Notes: generated by a model from the letters alone, not told the origin. Counted from the first letter of the stretch, positions 51,956 through 60,677 are shown. The stretch: 64,000 bases of DNA from Psychrobacillus sp042885655 (GCF_042885655.1 NZ_JBHVRO010000002.1:186001-250000), one strand, 5' to 3'. Numbers and translations: made by a program.

Positions 51956-53437
51956 TTGGACGAACAAAAGCAATCAAACGAAGAAGTAGAATCATCCGAA
52001 ATAAAAACAGCGTCTCGTTATATAAAGATGAAACCAATTGTTTTTCTAATTATGATTTTTGCCTTAGTAATAGGGACAGCAGCGATTACAATGTTTTCTC
52101 TTACTATAGGGACGGATAAGCTTGTAGGGGAGTTGAAACCTCAATCAGAGCGTGCAGAGTTCTCTAAGTTATATCTTGCTTATGACAAATTAAAAGAAGA
52201 ATACTATAAAGATATTGATCAAGATGCTATTGTTAATGGTGCGATTAATGGAATGATAGATGCGTTAGATGATCCATATTCTGATTACATGAATAAAGAA
52301 GAAGCCTCTCAATTTAATGAGAGTATTTCTTCAAGTTTTCAAGGAATAGGTGCAGAAATTCAAGAGAGAGACGGAGTAATAACAATAGTTTCTCCTATTA
52401 AAAATTCTCCAGCAGAAAAAGCTGGTTTATTACCAAATGACAAAATATTGTCGGTTGATGGAAAAGATATTAAAGGTTTTACTGCTTCTGAAGCAGTACT
52501 ACTAATTCGTGGTAAAAAAGGAACCGAAGTTAATCTTACGGTGAATCGTGGTGAAAATGCTACGATGGATATAAAAATCGTTCGTGATGATATTCCGATA
52601 GAAACTGTTTATGCTGAAATGGTTGGAGATAATGTTGCTCATATCGTTATATCAAGCTTCTCAACGAATACCTATGATGAACTACTGAAAGCTATTGATG
52701 AGATGAATAAGCAAGGGATGAAAGCATTAGTATTAGATGTGCGACAAAATCCTGGTGGACTCCTTAATAGAGCTATTGATATTTCTAATTTATTTGTTGA
52801 AGATGGAAAACCAATTCTTCAAATCGAAGATAAGGGGAGTACTGATGTAACAACTGCATCACCTGGAAAGAAATTAAAAGTGCCTGTTTCTTTAATAATT
52901 GATGGTGGTAGTGCATCTGCATCCGAAATTTTAGCTGGTGCTTTGAGTGAATCCGCTAAAGTTCCATTGGTTGGATTAAATTCATTTGGTAAAGGGACAG
53001 TTCAAACAGTAAATGATCTACCAGATGGATCTAACATTAAAATTACAACAGCAAAATGGTTAACACCTAAAGGTAATTGGATTCATGAGAAAGGGATTGC
53101 TCCGGACTATGTTGTAGATTATCCTTCTTATGCAATGCTTGCGCCGTTAGATCCGTCTGTAATATTAAAAGAAAATCAATCATCTGAAGCTATACAGAAT
53201 GCCAAAGAAATGATGAAGGCAATTGGGTATGAAGTGGGAGAAGTGAATGAAAATTTCGATGCTCAATTTGCTAAATCTGTGAAAAAGTTTCAGACGGATA
53301 ATAATATTGCATCAACAGGTGAGTTAACAGGAGAAACATCCTTTGTTTTAATGGATAAACTTCGTGAAAAAATAGTAAAAGATGATCCGCAGTTACAAAA
53401 AGCAAAAGAAGTGGTATTAGAGCTTCTAAAAAAATAA
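51956..53437 (+). CDS. CtpA/CtpB-type S41 processing protease
   Basis: About 493 residues: a short acidic cytosolic tail, one membrane helix (IVFLIMIFALVIGTAAITMF), a PDZ domain (about 95-180, GIGAEIQERDGVITIVSPI), the S41 catalytic domain with GGSASASEI (about 317-325) and Lys346 in SFGKGTVQ, and a C-terminal peptidoglycan-binding-like repeat (about 415-470). These are the Ser-Lys dyad and layout of CtpA/CtpB carboxyl-terminal proteases. TTG 51956 has AAAAGGG 8 nt upstream; a GTG at 51947 overlaps that site. Confidence 0.87.
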   Translation: MDEQKQSNEEVESSEIKTASRYIKMKPIVFLIMIFALVIGTAAITMFSLTIGTDKLVGELKPQSERAEFSKLYLAYDKLKEEYYKDIDQDAIVNGAINGMIDALDDPYSDYMNKEEASQFNESISSSFQGIGAEIQERDGVITIVSPIKNSPAEKAGLLPNDKILSVDGKDIKGFTASEAVLLIRGKKGTEVNLTVNRGENATMDIKIVRDDIPIETVYAEMVGDNVAHIVISSFSTNTYDELLKAIDEMNKQGMKALVLDVRQNPGGLLNRAIDISNLFVEDGKPILQIEDKGSTDVTTASPGKKLKVPVSLIIDGGSASASEILAGALSESAKVPLVGLNSFGKGTVQTVNDLPDGSNIKITTAKWLTPKGNWIHEKGIAPDYVVDYPSYAMLAPLDPSVILKENQSSEAIQNAKEMMKAIGYEVGEVNENFDAQFAKSVKKFQTDNNIASTGELTGETSFVLMDKLREKIVKDDPQLQKAKEVVLELLKK

Positions 53438-53654
53438 GGGACTAGGTCCTCCGCACAGATTTTAAATAGCGATTGTTCCTATAACTCCTTTTAAACCTGT
53501 AAACCTCGAAAGATTTCACAAAATTTCGTAGGAGGTTAATTTGCGGAGTGCATTAATCGTTCCATATCATACAATTGGAAAATTTGAGCTTAATAAAATA
53601 AAAAGCTGGCCGAATTGGTCAGCTTTTTCTATATGAAGAAGGGAGAAAAAAACT
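53438..53654 (+). other. Structured leader region upstream of the G3E GTPase gene
   Basis: CTCCGCA (53449-53455) can pair with TGCGGAG (53542-53548), enclosing AACCTC with GAGGTT. A terminator hairpin lies at 53602-53630. A 31-codon frame with AGGAGG (53530-53535) and TTG 53541 runs through the hairpin to 53636, 18 bp before the GTPase start. It could be a regulatory leader or just the ctp gene's 3' UTR. Confidence 0.35.
53602..53630 (+). terminator. Terminator ahead of the G3E GTPase gene
   Basis: AAAGCTGGCC (53602-53611) pairs with GGTCAGCTTT (53617-53626) with one G-U pair; T-run follows. Confidence 0.75.
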
Positions 53655-54560
53655 TTGAGAGATGTATATTTGTTAAGTGGTTTTTTGGGAAGTGGCAAAA
53701 CTTCTTTATTAACTCATTTAATCGCACAATTTAAAGCTGAAGGATTAAAGCCAGCAGTAATCATGAATGAATTGGGTAAATTGGCTTTTGACAGTAGAGC
53801 AGTCGATAATGATGTACCATTAAAAGAGATGCTGGAAGGATGTATTTGCTGTACAGGGTCTGAAAAAATGGAGGCACAACTTCAAATGCTATTAGAGGGA
53901 GAAAGCTTCGATGTATTATTAATAGAGACAACCGGAGCTGCACATCCCGTTGAGGCAATGGATTCCGTTTTTTCACCTCTATTTGCAAGTAGGTTAAATA
54001 TGAAAGGCATTATAACTGTAGCAGATTGTAAAAGGTGGATAGATCGAGATAAAATGACTCCACAAACTAGAATGCTATTTCTAGAACAAATAAGACATGC
54101 ACATTTAATTGTAGCAAATAAAACTGATTTGCTTACGGAGTCCGAAATTGCTTCAGTTACAATGCAAATCCAAGCTTTAAACAATACCGCACCACTTATA
54201 CAAACAGCGAATAGTAAAATTCCTATATCTCTAGTAAGGAAAATGGAAGCCACATTTCATGAAAAAGATATAAACAAAACAGCTCTTGGAAAGCAGCTTT
54301 TTCTTTCTTCTCGATTGCATATTTTTGAAGAATCGGTTGATAAAGATAGATTTGAAGAATGGGTAAGAGGACTACCTGACAGCATTTATCGAATGAAAGG
54401 TTATATACCATTGAAAGGTCATAAATACCCCTTTTTATTTCAATTTGCATATGGAATGGTCCAGTGGATTCCCGAATTCGTTAAAATGCAGCCTCAGATT
54501 GTTATAATAGGTGATCAAGTAGATAAGATAGATATTCTAGGAGATAATTCGAATGATTAA
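53655..54560 (+). CDS. G3E-family GTPase (CobW/YjiA type metallochaperone)
   Basis: This 301-residue GTPase has Walker A SGFLGSGKTSLL, the metal-binding CxCC motif in EGCICCTGS, Walker B-like LLIETTGAAHP and the guanine motif NKTD. The C-terminal CobW_C-like domain is present (YRMKGYIPLKG). G3E proteins insert or move zinc, cobalt or nickel. No Zur-like box is visible. TTG 53655 follows GAAGGGAG at 9 nt. It overlaps the next small gene by 8 bp. Confidence 0.82.
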   Translation: MRDVYLLSGFLGSGKTSLLTHLIAQFKAEGLKPAVIMNELGKLAFDSRAVDNDVPLKEMLEGCICCTGSEKMEAQLQMLLEGESFDVLLIETTGAAHPVEAMDSVFSPLFASRLNMKGIITVADCKRWIDRDKMTPQTRMLFLEQIRHAHLIVANKTDLLTESEIASVTMQIQALNNTAPLIQTANSKIPISLVRKMEATFHEKDINKTALGKQLFLSSRLHIFEESVDKDRFEEWVRGLPDSIYRMKGYIPLKGHKYPFLFQFAYGMVQWIPEFVKMQPQIVIIGDQVDKIDILGDNSND

Positions 54561-54813
54561 TGCTTTTCAACGGTTATATAAAGGAAGAATTGCATTGGAA
54601 AAAATTCAAACAGAAGAAGAAATTCGAAAGGTAATTCAATCTGAGTTGAAAGATGAATTTACCCACCCAAGAGCAAGGCAATCAGTAGAGAAAAAATATA
54701 AACTTGCTATTTCTCGTATCCAAATAAGTACTCTCTCTTTAGAAGAAAAACTCAGACTAGAAGATGTATATAAAGAAGAATATTTAAAACTGTCAACAGG
54801 TTACGAAGTGTAA
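54553..54813 (+). CDS. Small helical protein coupled to the G3E GTPase
   Basis: This 86-residue soluble, charged, helical protein (LEKIQTEEEIRKVIQSELKD, EKLRLEDVYKEEYLK) overlaps the GTPase gene by 8 bp. No cysteine or clear metal site. No family recognised. The overlap implies co-expression and perhaps a partner role. Confidence 0.5.
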   Translation: MINAFQRLYKGRIALEKIQTEEEIRKVIQSELKDEFTHPRARQSVEKKYKLAISRIQISTLSLEEKLRLEDVYKEEYLKLSTGYEV

Positions 54814-54821
54814 ATTTTGAT

Positions 54822-54893
54822 CCAGTTGGTCAAGTTAACCAATAATAGTCTTGTAGTTTGCTAGTCTGACCAATATCTTTTATCCAACTGGAC
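54822..54893. repeat. Long-range inverted repeat after the GTPase operon
   Basis: CCAGTTGG near 54824-54831 is complementary to CCAACTGG near 54883-54890, and GGTCAAG/GACC lie inside. No T-run follows, so a terminator role is doubtful. Confidence 0.4.
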
Positions 54894-54972
54894 GTGTTGG
54901 TAAATATTATTTAAAAATTTCCTCCGATCCTATGTTTACAATAGGGGTGCACAAAAGAAGGAGGAAATGAAA

Positions 54973-55830
54973 ATGAATAAAAAACATTCTATCATTGTTG
55001 GATTACTAGCAGGTGGCTTATTGTTATCAACGAATACAGCAAATGCAGCGATGACAAGTGGAAATTCAAATACTACTTCCGAGGCAAAAGCAACAGTTGT
55101 AATGTATCAATGGAACTCACCATTTGAATTTATGACTCAGTATAATTGGAAAAATTTAGAGAACTTTAATTTTAACTCTTTTGTTCCATCAAATCAGACA
55201 ATAGATAAACTTATAGAAAATCAACTACAAGGAGCTTTAACACCAGCTGCTCCAGTAAAAAAACCGGTAGCTGATAAACCAGTTACACCGGTAAAAAAAC
55301 CAGTAGCAGAAACACCAGTTACACCGGTAAAAAAACCAGTAACAGAAACACCAGTTACACCAGTTCAAAAACCAGTAGCTGACAAACCAGTTACTCCTGT
55401 GCAGCAACCTGTAACTCAACAAACACCACCAAATAACAGTCAAGAAGTAAAAGTTCCAGCAGCAGTTCAAGAAGTTGTTGATTTAACAAACAAAGAACGT
55501 GCAAAAGAAGGACTAAAAGCTTTACAAATTGATGTAAAACTTACTCAATCAGCACAAGCTAAATCACAAGATATGAAAAACAAAAACTATTTTGATCATA
55601 CTAGTCCAACTTTTGGTTCTCCATTTGATCAAATGAAATCACTTGGCATCACTTATAAATCAGCAGGTGAAAACATCGCTATGGGACAACGTAGCGCTGC
55701 AGAAGTAGTAGATGCATGGATGAAATCACCAGGACATAGAGAAAACATTATGAATCCTTCATTTACACATATCGGAGTTGGATTATCAGATAGTGGATTC
55801 TATTGGACACAACAATTTATAGGTAAATAA
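54973..55830 (+). CDS. Secreted CAP-domain protein with proline/valine repeats (YkwD-like)
   Basis: This 285-residue protein has a signal peptide (IIVGLLAGGLLLSTNTANAA), a linker with four 12-residue KKPVxxxPVTPV repeats (residues about 96-143), and a C-terminal CAP/SCP domain (VDLTNKERAKEGLKAL, FDHTSP, SAGENIAMGQ, SPGHRENIMNP) with the typical His/Glu pair. The repeat probably spans or binds the wall. Bacillus relatives include YkwD and spore-associated SafA-type CAP proteins. ATG 54973 is 8 nt after AGGAGG; the ATG at 54967 is too close. Confidence 0.85.
   Translation: MNKKHSIIVGLLAGGLLLSTNTANAAMTSGNSNTTSEAKATVVMYQWNSPFEFMTQYNWKNLENFNFNSFVPSNQTIDKLIENQLQGALTPAAPVKKPVADKPVTPVKKPVAETPVTPVKKPVTETPVTPVQKPVADKPVTPVQQPVTQQTPPNNSQEVKVPAAVQEVVDLTNKERAKEGLKALQIDVKLTQSAQAKSQDMKNKNYFDHTSPTFGSPFDQMKSLGITYKSAGENIAMGQRSAAEVVDAWMKSPGHRENIMNPSFTHIGVGLSDSGFYWTQQFIGK
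55258..55401 (+). repeat. Four in-frame 36-bp tandem repeats
   Basis: Units start at 55258, 55294, 55330 and 55366 and encode KKPVADKPVTPV, KKPVAETPVTPV, KKPVTETPVTPV and QKPVADKPVTPV; a partial fifth follows. The repeat number may vary by slippage. Confidence 0.85.
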
Positions 55831-55839
55831 TATATTCAG

Positions 55840-55873
55840 AGCCTACCAAGTTTTACACTTGGTAGGCTTTTTA
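55840..55873 (+). terminator. Terminator of the CAP-protein gene
   Basis: AGCCTACCAAG (55840-55850) pairs with CTTGGTAGGCT (55858-55868); T-run follows. Confidence 0.85.
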
Positions 55874-55937
55874 ATATTCATTATCGTCCTGCGAAACCAG
55901 TGTTCATAGTACTTTAAGGAATTAAAAAATACCGAGG

Positions 55938-56020
55938 ATTTCCGTTTCAGGTAGACGCGTTCGTTGTGAAGGCCCATCTGTCTCACTCATCCCGCTGGAG
56001 TCGCCACCTTTCACTATAAT
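55938..56020 (-). repeat. GC-rich palindromic repeat, family A, inner hairpin deleted
   Basis: It has TTTCAGGTAGACGCGTTCG joined almost directly to CATCTGTCTCACTCATCCCG and CTGGAGTCGCCACC, so the inner stem of the full copies is missing. Confidence 0.65.
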
Positions 56021-56238
56021 CTATTAAGTGAGTAGTGCCTAATAAAAGATTTAGCTAGCTATCGCTAAGAGGATAGAATTAGTATAAGAAAACGTAGTGA
56101 TCATGCCATCCTGTGATAGATGTTGAATAAGAGATGCTATTGCTTTTTAAAATTTTGGTGAAATTTTGCGCATCCGGTTAATATATAGTTCACTAACTAG
56201 TGTTCATAGTACTTTAAAAGAATTAGATAATACAGCGC

Positions 56239-56363
56239 ATTTCCGTTTCAAGTGGACGCGTTCCGCGGGGTGAGCGATGAGCCATCCCCGCCGCTACGCG
56301 TTCGTTGGGATGGCTCAACTGTCTCACTCATCCCGCTGGAGTCGCCACCTTTCACTACAATCC
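56239..56363 (-). repeat. GC-rich palindromic repeat, family A, full copy
   Basis: An 11-bp stem TGAGCCATCCC (56278-56288) with GGGATGGCTCA (56307-56317) encloses CGCCGCTACGCGTTCG. Relative to the copy at 26044 two base pairs changed on both sides (T-A to G-C, A-T to C-G), keeping the pairing. Confidence 0.75.
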
Positions 56364-56507
56364 ATTAAGTGAGTAGTACCTATTAAGAAGATTTAGCTAA
56401 CTATAGCTAAGAGGATAAAATGTAAGTCCCTAACTAATGAACATAGTGTTTAAACGTCATCTATCTTACTATGCAATAATAAATCGTCCTGTGCATACGA
56501 GTTGATT

Positions 56508-56665
56508 GAAGCAGAGGCGGCGACTTCTTTGGAATAGCAGATGTTTTCTGCACCGAAAGCGAAGCGGCAGGTGCATGAACGGAAGGTCACGCAGGAACGC
56601 AGTGAGGTGGAGATTGAAGCCATGCCCGCGAAAAGCTACCGCTATATCAACGACATTCATATACT
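56508..56665 (+). repeat. GC-rich repeat, family B
   Basis: It has GAGGCGGCGACTTCTTTGG, AATAGCAGATGTTTTCTGC, ACCGAAAGCGAAGCGGCAGG and CCCGCGAAAAGCTACCGC, matching 26353-26570 without that copy's insertion. Confidence 0.65.
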
Positions 56666-56761
56666 ACTCTTCTTGAAAGGACCGGCCGACTTTTTGTCCG
56701 GTTTTTCTTACGTTTATATTCAAACCATAGAGGACATACTTCGAAGAGAAGGGGTGATCTA

Positions 56762-58183
56762 GTGGTTGTATATAAAGAAACAATAGAAATTCTTAAAAGT
56801 TCGTTTTCCCATTCTTATGATTTTATTACAAAAGAATTACGATGGAATGAGGATCCTGTAATACTATGCTATTATTCAACAATGATTGATACAGAAAATG
56901 TTCTGAAACAAATTAATCATATACAACTATTATACGAAACAAATGACCCGAATTGGAAAATTACTCCGTTTTCGGAGGAAACAGAATTTTCGATAGAACA
57001 ACTAGAGGTAAGTATTACAACAGGAGAGACGGTTCTAATATTTCCGAAATCAAATACGATGCTTCGAATAATAATTCCTAAAATTGCTTCTAGGGTACCT
57101 TCATCACCTCAAAATGAATATGTGGTAAGGGGATCCCATGAAGGCTTTGTAGAAAATGTTGAAGTAAATATAAATTTAATAAGAAAAAGAATGAATACAC
57201 CGGATTTGAAAATAGAAAGATTAGTAATTGGATCTACAACTAATACAAATGTCTCCATTATATATTTGCGTACAAAAGTAGACCAAGGAGCATTGGAAGT
57301 ATTGAAAGAAAGGATATCTAAAATAGAGTTAGATATGTTATATGGCTCTGGGCAGTTAGAAGACTATTTAGAGGATGCGATTTGGTCACCATTTCCTCAG
57401 TTTCTGAACACAGAAAGACCAGATCGAGTGGTTGCAAATATTTCAGAAGGTAGAATTGCCATTCTAGCAGATTCGGATCCTACTGCACTTATAGCTCCAA
57501 CTACTCTAATTACTTTTTATGAATCTCCGGATGATTATAATGGAAGGTTATTAGTAGGCTCCTTTTATCGATTAGTTCGTTTAGCTAGTTTTTTTATAGC
57601 GATTTTTTTACCGGCTTTTTATATTGCAGTAGCTAGTTTCCATTTTGAAATAGTGCCAATAGATTTAGGGGAAGAAGTGAAGAGTTCTGTCAGTCATGTT
57701 CCTTTTCGACCCATATTCGAAGCGTTTCTTTTAGAGATAACAATTGAACTAATACGGGAAGCGAGTATTAGATTACCAAGTCCAGTAGGTCAAACTATCG
57801 GGGTAGTAGGGGGATTAGTAATTGGTGATGCAATCGTTTCTGCGGGACTTGCCTCTAATTTAATGGTGATAGTTGTTGCCTTGACTGCGCTTGCTAGCTT
57901 TGTAATTCCATCAGTAGAGTTAAGTACATCAATACGTATTTTAAGATTCCCATTTATGATCGCTGCTTCGATATTCGGTTTTTTTGGTCTTGTCATGGGA
58001 TCTCTAATTCTTTTTATACATCTGTTAAATTTGCAGTCTTTAAATCGACCATATTTGTCTCCAATAATTCCGTTTGAACCAAAAAAACTGTTTGCGGTCT
58101 TTTTCAGAACTCCTTATTATAAGTCAAATGAGGGACAAAAGAATTTTTATTTCTTCAAAAAAGGATTGAAGAAAAATGAATAA
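56762..58183 (+). CDS. Spore germinant receptor A subunit (GerA family)
   Basis: This 473-residue protein has the GerAA/GerKA layout: a cytosolic N-terminal domain (about 1-265), then about five membrane segments (FFIAIFLPAFYIAVASF, VVGGLVIGDAIVSAGLA and others). Family text includes EAFLLEITIELIREAS and RLPSPVGQTIGVVGG. It forms the germinant receptor in the spore inner membrane with the B and C subunits. GTG start with AAGGGGTGA upstream; overlap of 8 bp with the B gene. SigG control is expected but no clear promoter was assigned. Confidence 0.9.
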   Translation: MVVYKETIEILKSSFSHSYDFITKELRWNEDPVILCYYSTMIDTENVLKQINHIQLLYETNDPNWKITPFSEETEFSIEQLEVSITTGETVLIFPKSNTMLRIIIPKIASRVPSSPQNEYVVRGSHEGFVENVEVNINLIRKRMNTPDLKIERLVIGSTTNTNVSIIYLRTKVDQGALEVLKERISKIELDMLYGSGQLEDYLEDAIWSPFPQFLNTERPDRVVANISEGRIAILADSDPTALIAPTTLITFYESPDDYNGRLLVGSFYRLVRLASFFIAIFLPAFYIAVASFHFEIVPIDLGEEVKSSVSHVPFRPIFEAFLLEITIELIREASIRLPSPVGQTIGVVGGLVIGDAIVSAGLASNLMVIVVALTALASFVIPSVELSTSIRILRFPFMIAASIFGFFGLVMGSLILFIHLLNLQSLNRPYLSPIIPFEPKKLFAVFFRTPYYKSNEGQKNFYFFKKGLKKNE

Positions 58184-59201
58184 GTGGACTCTGTCTAATA
58201 AACAATTATTTTTATTTTTATTTATTCTTCAAACTGGTACGATTTTTATAACACTCCAAACTCGAGTTATAAAAGCAGCTGGACAAAACGCTTGGATTGT
58301 ATTCACCCTTGTTAGTTTACTACATTTAGTATTGTTAATCATTTTTAATAAGTATTATAAATACTTTCAATTAAATAAATTCGAAAAGTGGCTTTTTCAA
58401 ATTTATTGGTACGTTGTAGTTATTGTTTTTTTGGGAACAATAGATTTTTTACTAATTGTTTGGGTTTTTCCTTTAACACCACATTTTCTTGTTATTGGAA
58501 TAATAGTTTTTATTTCTTTTTATGCAAATATAAGCAAATATGCTGTTCCTTTAAATATTTCAGTTATTTTACTTCCATTCATAATATTGTTTTTGGGAGT
58601 ATTATTTCTTGCTGTTCCTGATTTAATATGGACTAATCTTTTTCCTATGGGGCATATTGATAAAGACCAGTGGATAGGTGGGACAAAAGAATCACTAAGT
58701 GCTTTTATCGGTTTGGAAGCTTTCTTATTATTGCGCCCATTTGTACAAGACAAAAGAGAAATAAAGACAAAACAGATTTTATACTACCAAATTGCTCTCA
58801 CTCTATTTTTTTTAATTACTATCCTATTCACCATTTTATTTTTTTCTTTGGAAGAATTAAAAGTAATTCCAGTTGCAATAATGTTTTTATTAAAAGCACA
58901 AGACGTAACCTTTGTAGAACGCTTAGATTTGTTTTTTACTTATTTTTGGATGATGTGGAGTATAATAACGCTCTCGTTATTTATGTTTTTAGGTATTCAT
59001 CTATATAAAACAATGCATAAATCACATTTCAAATTTACAGTAATCATACATCTTATCATATTTATTTGCCCTATATTTTTATTGTCACGAGATTTATTAA
59101 AGAAAGCAAATGATTTACTAGCGTACGGCCACTTGATTTTTGGCATATTATTACCATTATTTATTCTTCTTAAGGGATGGAGGAAGTCATTGCGTGAGTA
59201 A
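58176..59201 (+). CDS. Spore germinant receptor B subunit (GerB family, APC-type)
   Basis: This 341-residue protein has about ten membrane segments and the endospore permease start (LSNKQLFLFLFILQTGTIFI). It is slightly shorter than the usual 360-370 residues. The B subunit binds the germinant and belongs to the APC transporter superfamily. It is flanked by overlaps with both the A gene and the C gene (GTGAGTAA region). Confidence 0.9.
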   Translation: MNKWTLSNKQLFLFLFILQTGTIFITLQTRVIKAAGQNAWIVFTLVSLLHLVLLIIFNKYYKYFQLNKFEKWLFQIYWYVVVIVFLGTIDFLLIVWVFPLTPHFLVIGIIVFISFYANISKYAVPLNISVILLPFIILFLGVLFLAVPDLIWTNLFPMGHIDKDQWIGGTKESLSAFIGLEAFLLLRPFVQDKREIKTKQILYYQIALTLFFLITILFTILFFSLEELKVIPVAIMFLLKAQDVTFVERLDLFFTYFWMMWSIITLSLFMFLGIHLYKTMHKSHFKFTVIIHLIIFICPIFLLSRDLLKKANDLLAYGHLIFGILLPLFILLKGWRKSLRE

Positions 59202-60270
59202 AAAGATAAGTATATTAATAATGGTATTAATCTTATTAAGTGGATGCTGGGATGAAAGGCTAAACAAGGATTTTGCAAGTATACCTATGGTTGGTTTCGA
59301 TGGCGAAATAGGTAATTTAACAGGCTATTTTGGATTGCCAGGAGAGCAACATCAAAGTGAGCAATTCGAAATGTTATCGGAAAAAGGTGTATCTGTACAA
59401 GATGTAGCTCAAAAAGTAGATCAAAAAGTAAATCAAAGATTGGATTTGTCAAAACTAACAAGTATATTATTATCTGATGATACAGTAAAAAGTGATTTAG
59501 ATAATTACCTTGATGCATATTATCGAAATTCTAGGAGCCGGTTGAATACTGTTCTAATAATCACGGTAGGTAGTACAGCTCCATTTATAAAATATGGAGA
59601 AAAAATGGGTAGTGATGTAAATAATTATTACAGTGAATTTGTAGAGGGATTTAAACTAGAATCTGTTTTATCGAAAGCGGATATTCAGCAGTCTCTTTCC
59701 GTTTTAAAGGATGAAGCAATTGATTTAACCTTGCCATATATCAAAATGTCAAAAGAAGGAGATATTGGAGATATTCCAGAATTAGTTGGACTCGCACTAT
59801 TTAGCGAGAAAAAATTTTCGGGCAAAACGTTAAATAAAGACGAATCCATCATACTGCAATTAATGAAAAAGAAGAAAGGGAAGTATCCTAATTTAACTTT
59901 TACACATAAAGATATCCCTCTTACGATTAAAGTGGACAATTTACAAAGGAAAATGAAATGGGACGGTAAGCATATTGAAATTCATTATAAAATGAAAATA
60001 GGGGTAGTGGAATATTATAAAAATCATTTTTTAGAGAAAAAAGAGCTTCAAGAAATAGAAAAATTTTTAGAAGAGACATTTACTAAAAAAATGGAAGAGG
60101 TTTTAAAGGTATTACATGACGGTAATTGTGACGCACTTGGAATTGGTCGTGATGCAAGGGCCTTTCATCCAGATTTATTTGAGAAAGATAAATGGCATGA
60201 GATATACACAACAATAACGATAACTCCTATTGTGAAAGTAAAAATTGTTGAAACGGGCATCACAGATTAA
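59194..60270 (+). CDS. Spore germinant receptor C subunit (GerC family lipoprotein)
   Basis: From GTG 59194 the protein is 358 residues with a lipoprotein signal (ILIMVLILLSGC; lipobox LSGC) followed by WDERLNKDFASIPMVGFD, the typical GerAC opening of WDxRE-like text. GGAGG lies 9-10 nt before the GTG, and the longer frame from 59140 would hide the signal. It overlaps the B gene by 8 bp, completing the tricistronic receptor operon. A diacylglyceryl-modified subunit is needed for receptor function. Confidence 0.9.
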   Translation: MSKKISILIMVLILLSGCWDERLNKDFASIPMVGFDGEIGNLTGYFGLPGEQHQSEQFEMLSEKGVSVQDVAQKVDQKVNQRLDLSKLTSILLSDDTVKSDLDNYLDAYYRNSRSRLNTVLIITVGSTAPFIKYGEKMGSDVNNYYSEFVEGFKLESVLSKADIQQSLSVLKDEAIDLTLPYIKMSKEGDIGDIPELVGLALFSEKKFSGKTLNKDESIILQLMKKKKGKYPNLTFTHKDIPLTIKVDNLQRKMKWDGKHIEIHYKMKIGVVEYYKNHFLEKKELQEIEKFLEETFTKKMEEVLKVLHDGNCDALGIGRDARAFHPDLFEKDKWHEIYTTITITPIVKVKIVETGITD

Positions 60271-60677
60271 AAATGACACTATTAAGAGTATTTTTAGATT
60301 GTAGACAAACTCAATTTTGGATGTATAAAGTTATATATTAAATTCGGCAGGGACCGCCATTTCGGTTTCCGTGGGCTTGGATTCAGTTCAAGCTATTCCC
60401 ACAGGAGTCTTCGTGGTGGTCCCTGCTTTGTAAACAATTCCTTATAATAGTTATCCACTATCTTTACTTTTAATTGGAAGAGGTAACCTCATTATAGAGA
60501 TTAACTGTCTATTCATAATCATTTATAAAAATACTTTTGTCGTCAAACTGAAAATACACTATAAAGCATTGGTTTTCGATAAAAATCTTACTTTAATATT
60601 ATTAACTATCTAGACTCTATCATATTCTCTATGAGGGCGGTACAACGCACTTTTAAAATAGCAGAGTACAAGTTCTC
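60271..60677. other. Intergenic region with a long self-folding element
   Basis: It contains the element at 60347-60426 and a family C repeat at 60648-60702 that abuts the MATE exporter stop. No gene seen in the A/T-rich remainder. Confidence 0.55.
60347..60426. ncRNA. Long self-complementary element of about 80 nt, possible structured RNA
   Basis: GCAGGGACCGCCA (60347-60359) pairs with TGGTGGTCCCTGC (60414-60426) with one G-U. Inside, GTGGG (60371-60375) pairs with CCCAC (60398-60402), and GCTTG (60375-60379) with CAAGC (60389-60393). On the minus strand it carries GACTCCTGTGGGAATAGC, the module seen in the family B repeats. Confidence 0.45.

Larger units (their letters stand above)
55874..56761. 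other. Repeat-filled intergenic region of about 890 bp before gerA
   Basis: It holds a family A unit with deletion (55938-56020), about 200 bp of linker, a complete family A unit (56239-56363), a linker and a family B unit (56508-56665), then a hairpin ACCGG..CCGGT with T-run near 56680-56706. From 56175 to 56730 the order matches 25985-26626. Open frames here lack ribosome binding sites. AAGAGAAGGGG just before 56762 serves gerA. Confidence 0.65.

Noticed and set aside
53541..53636. Tryptophan-type attenuator based on two Trp codons in the short leader frame
   Set aside because: The Trp codons lie inside the terminator stem itself rather than before it, and the downstream gene is a G3E GTPase with no link to tryptophan; the codons follow from the hairpin sequence.
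55258..55401. Regular 36-bp repeats resembling a CRISPR array
   Set aside because: The units are contiguous without spacers and lie in frame inside the CAP-domain gene as protein repeats.
56541..56762. Open frame of 73 residues upstream of gerA
   Set aside because: Its first half is the family B repeat and its end is the gerA leader; no ribosome binding site, no protein-like pattern.
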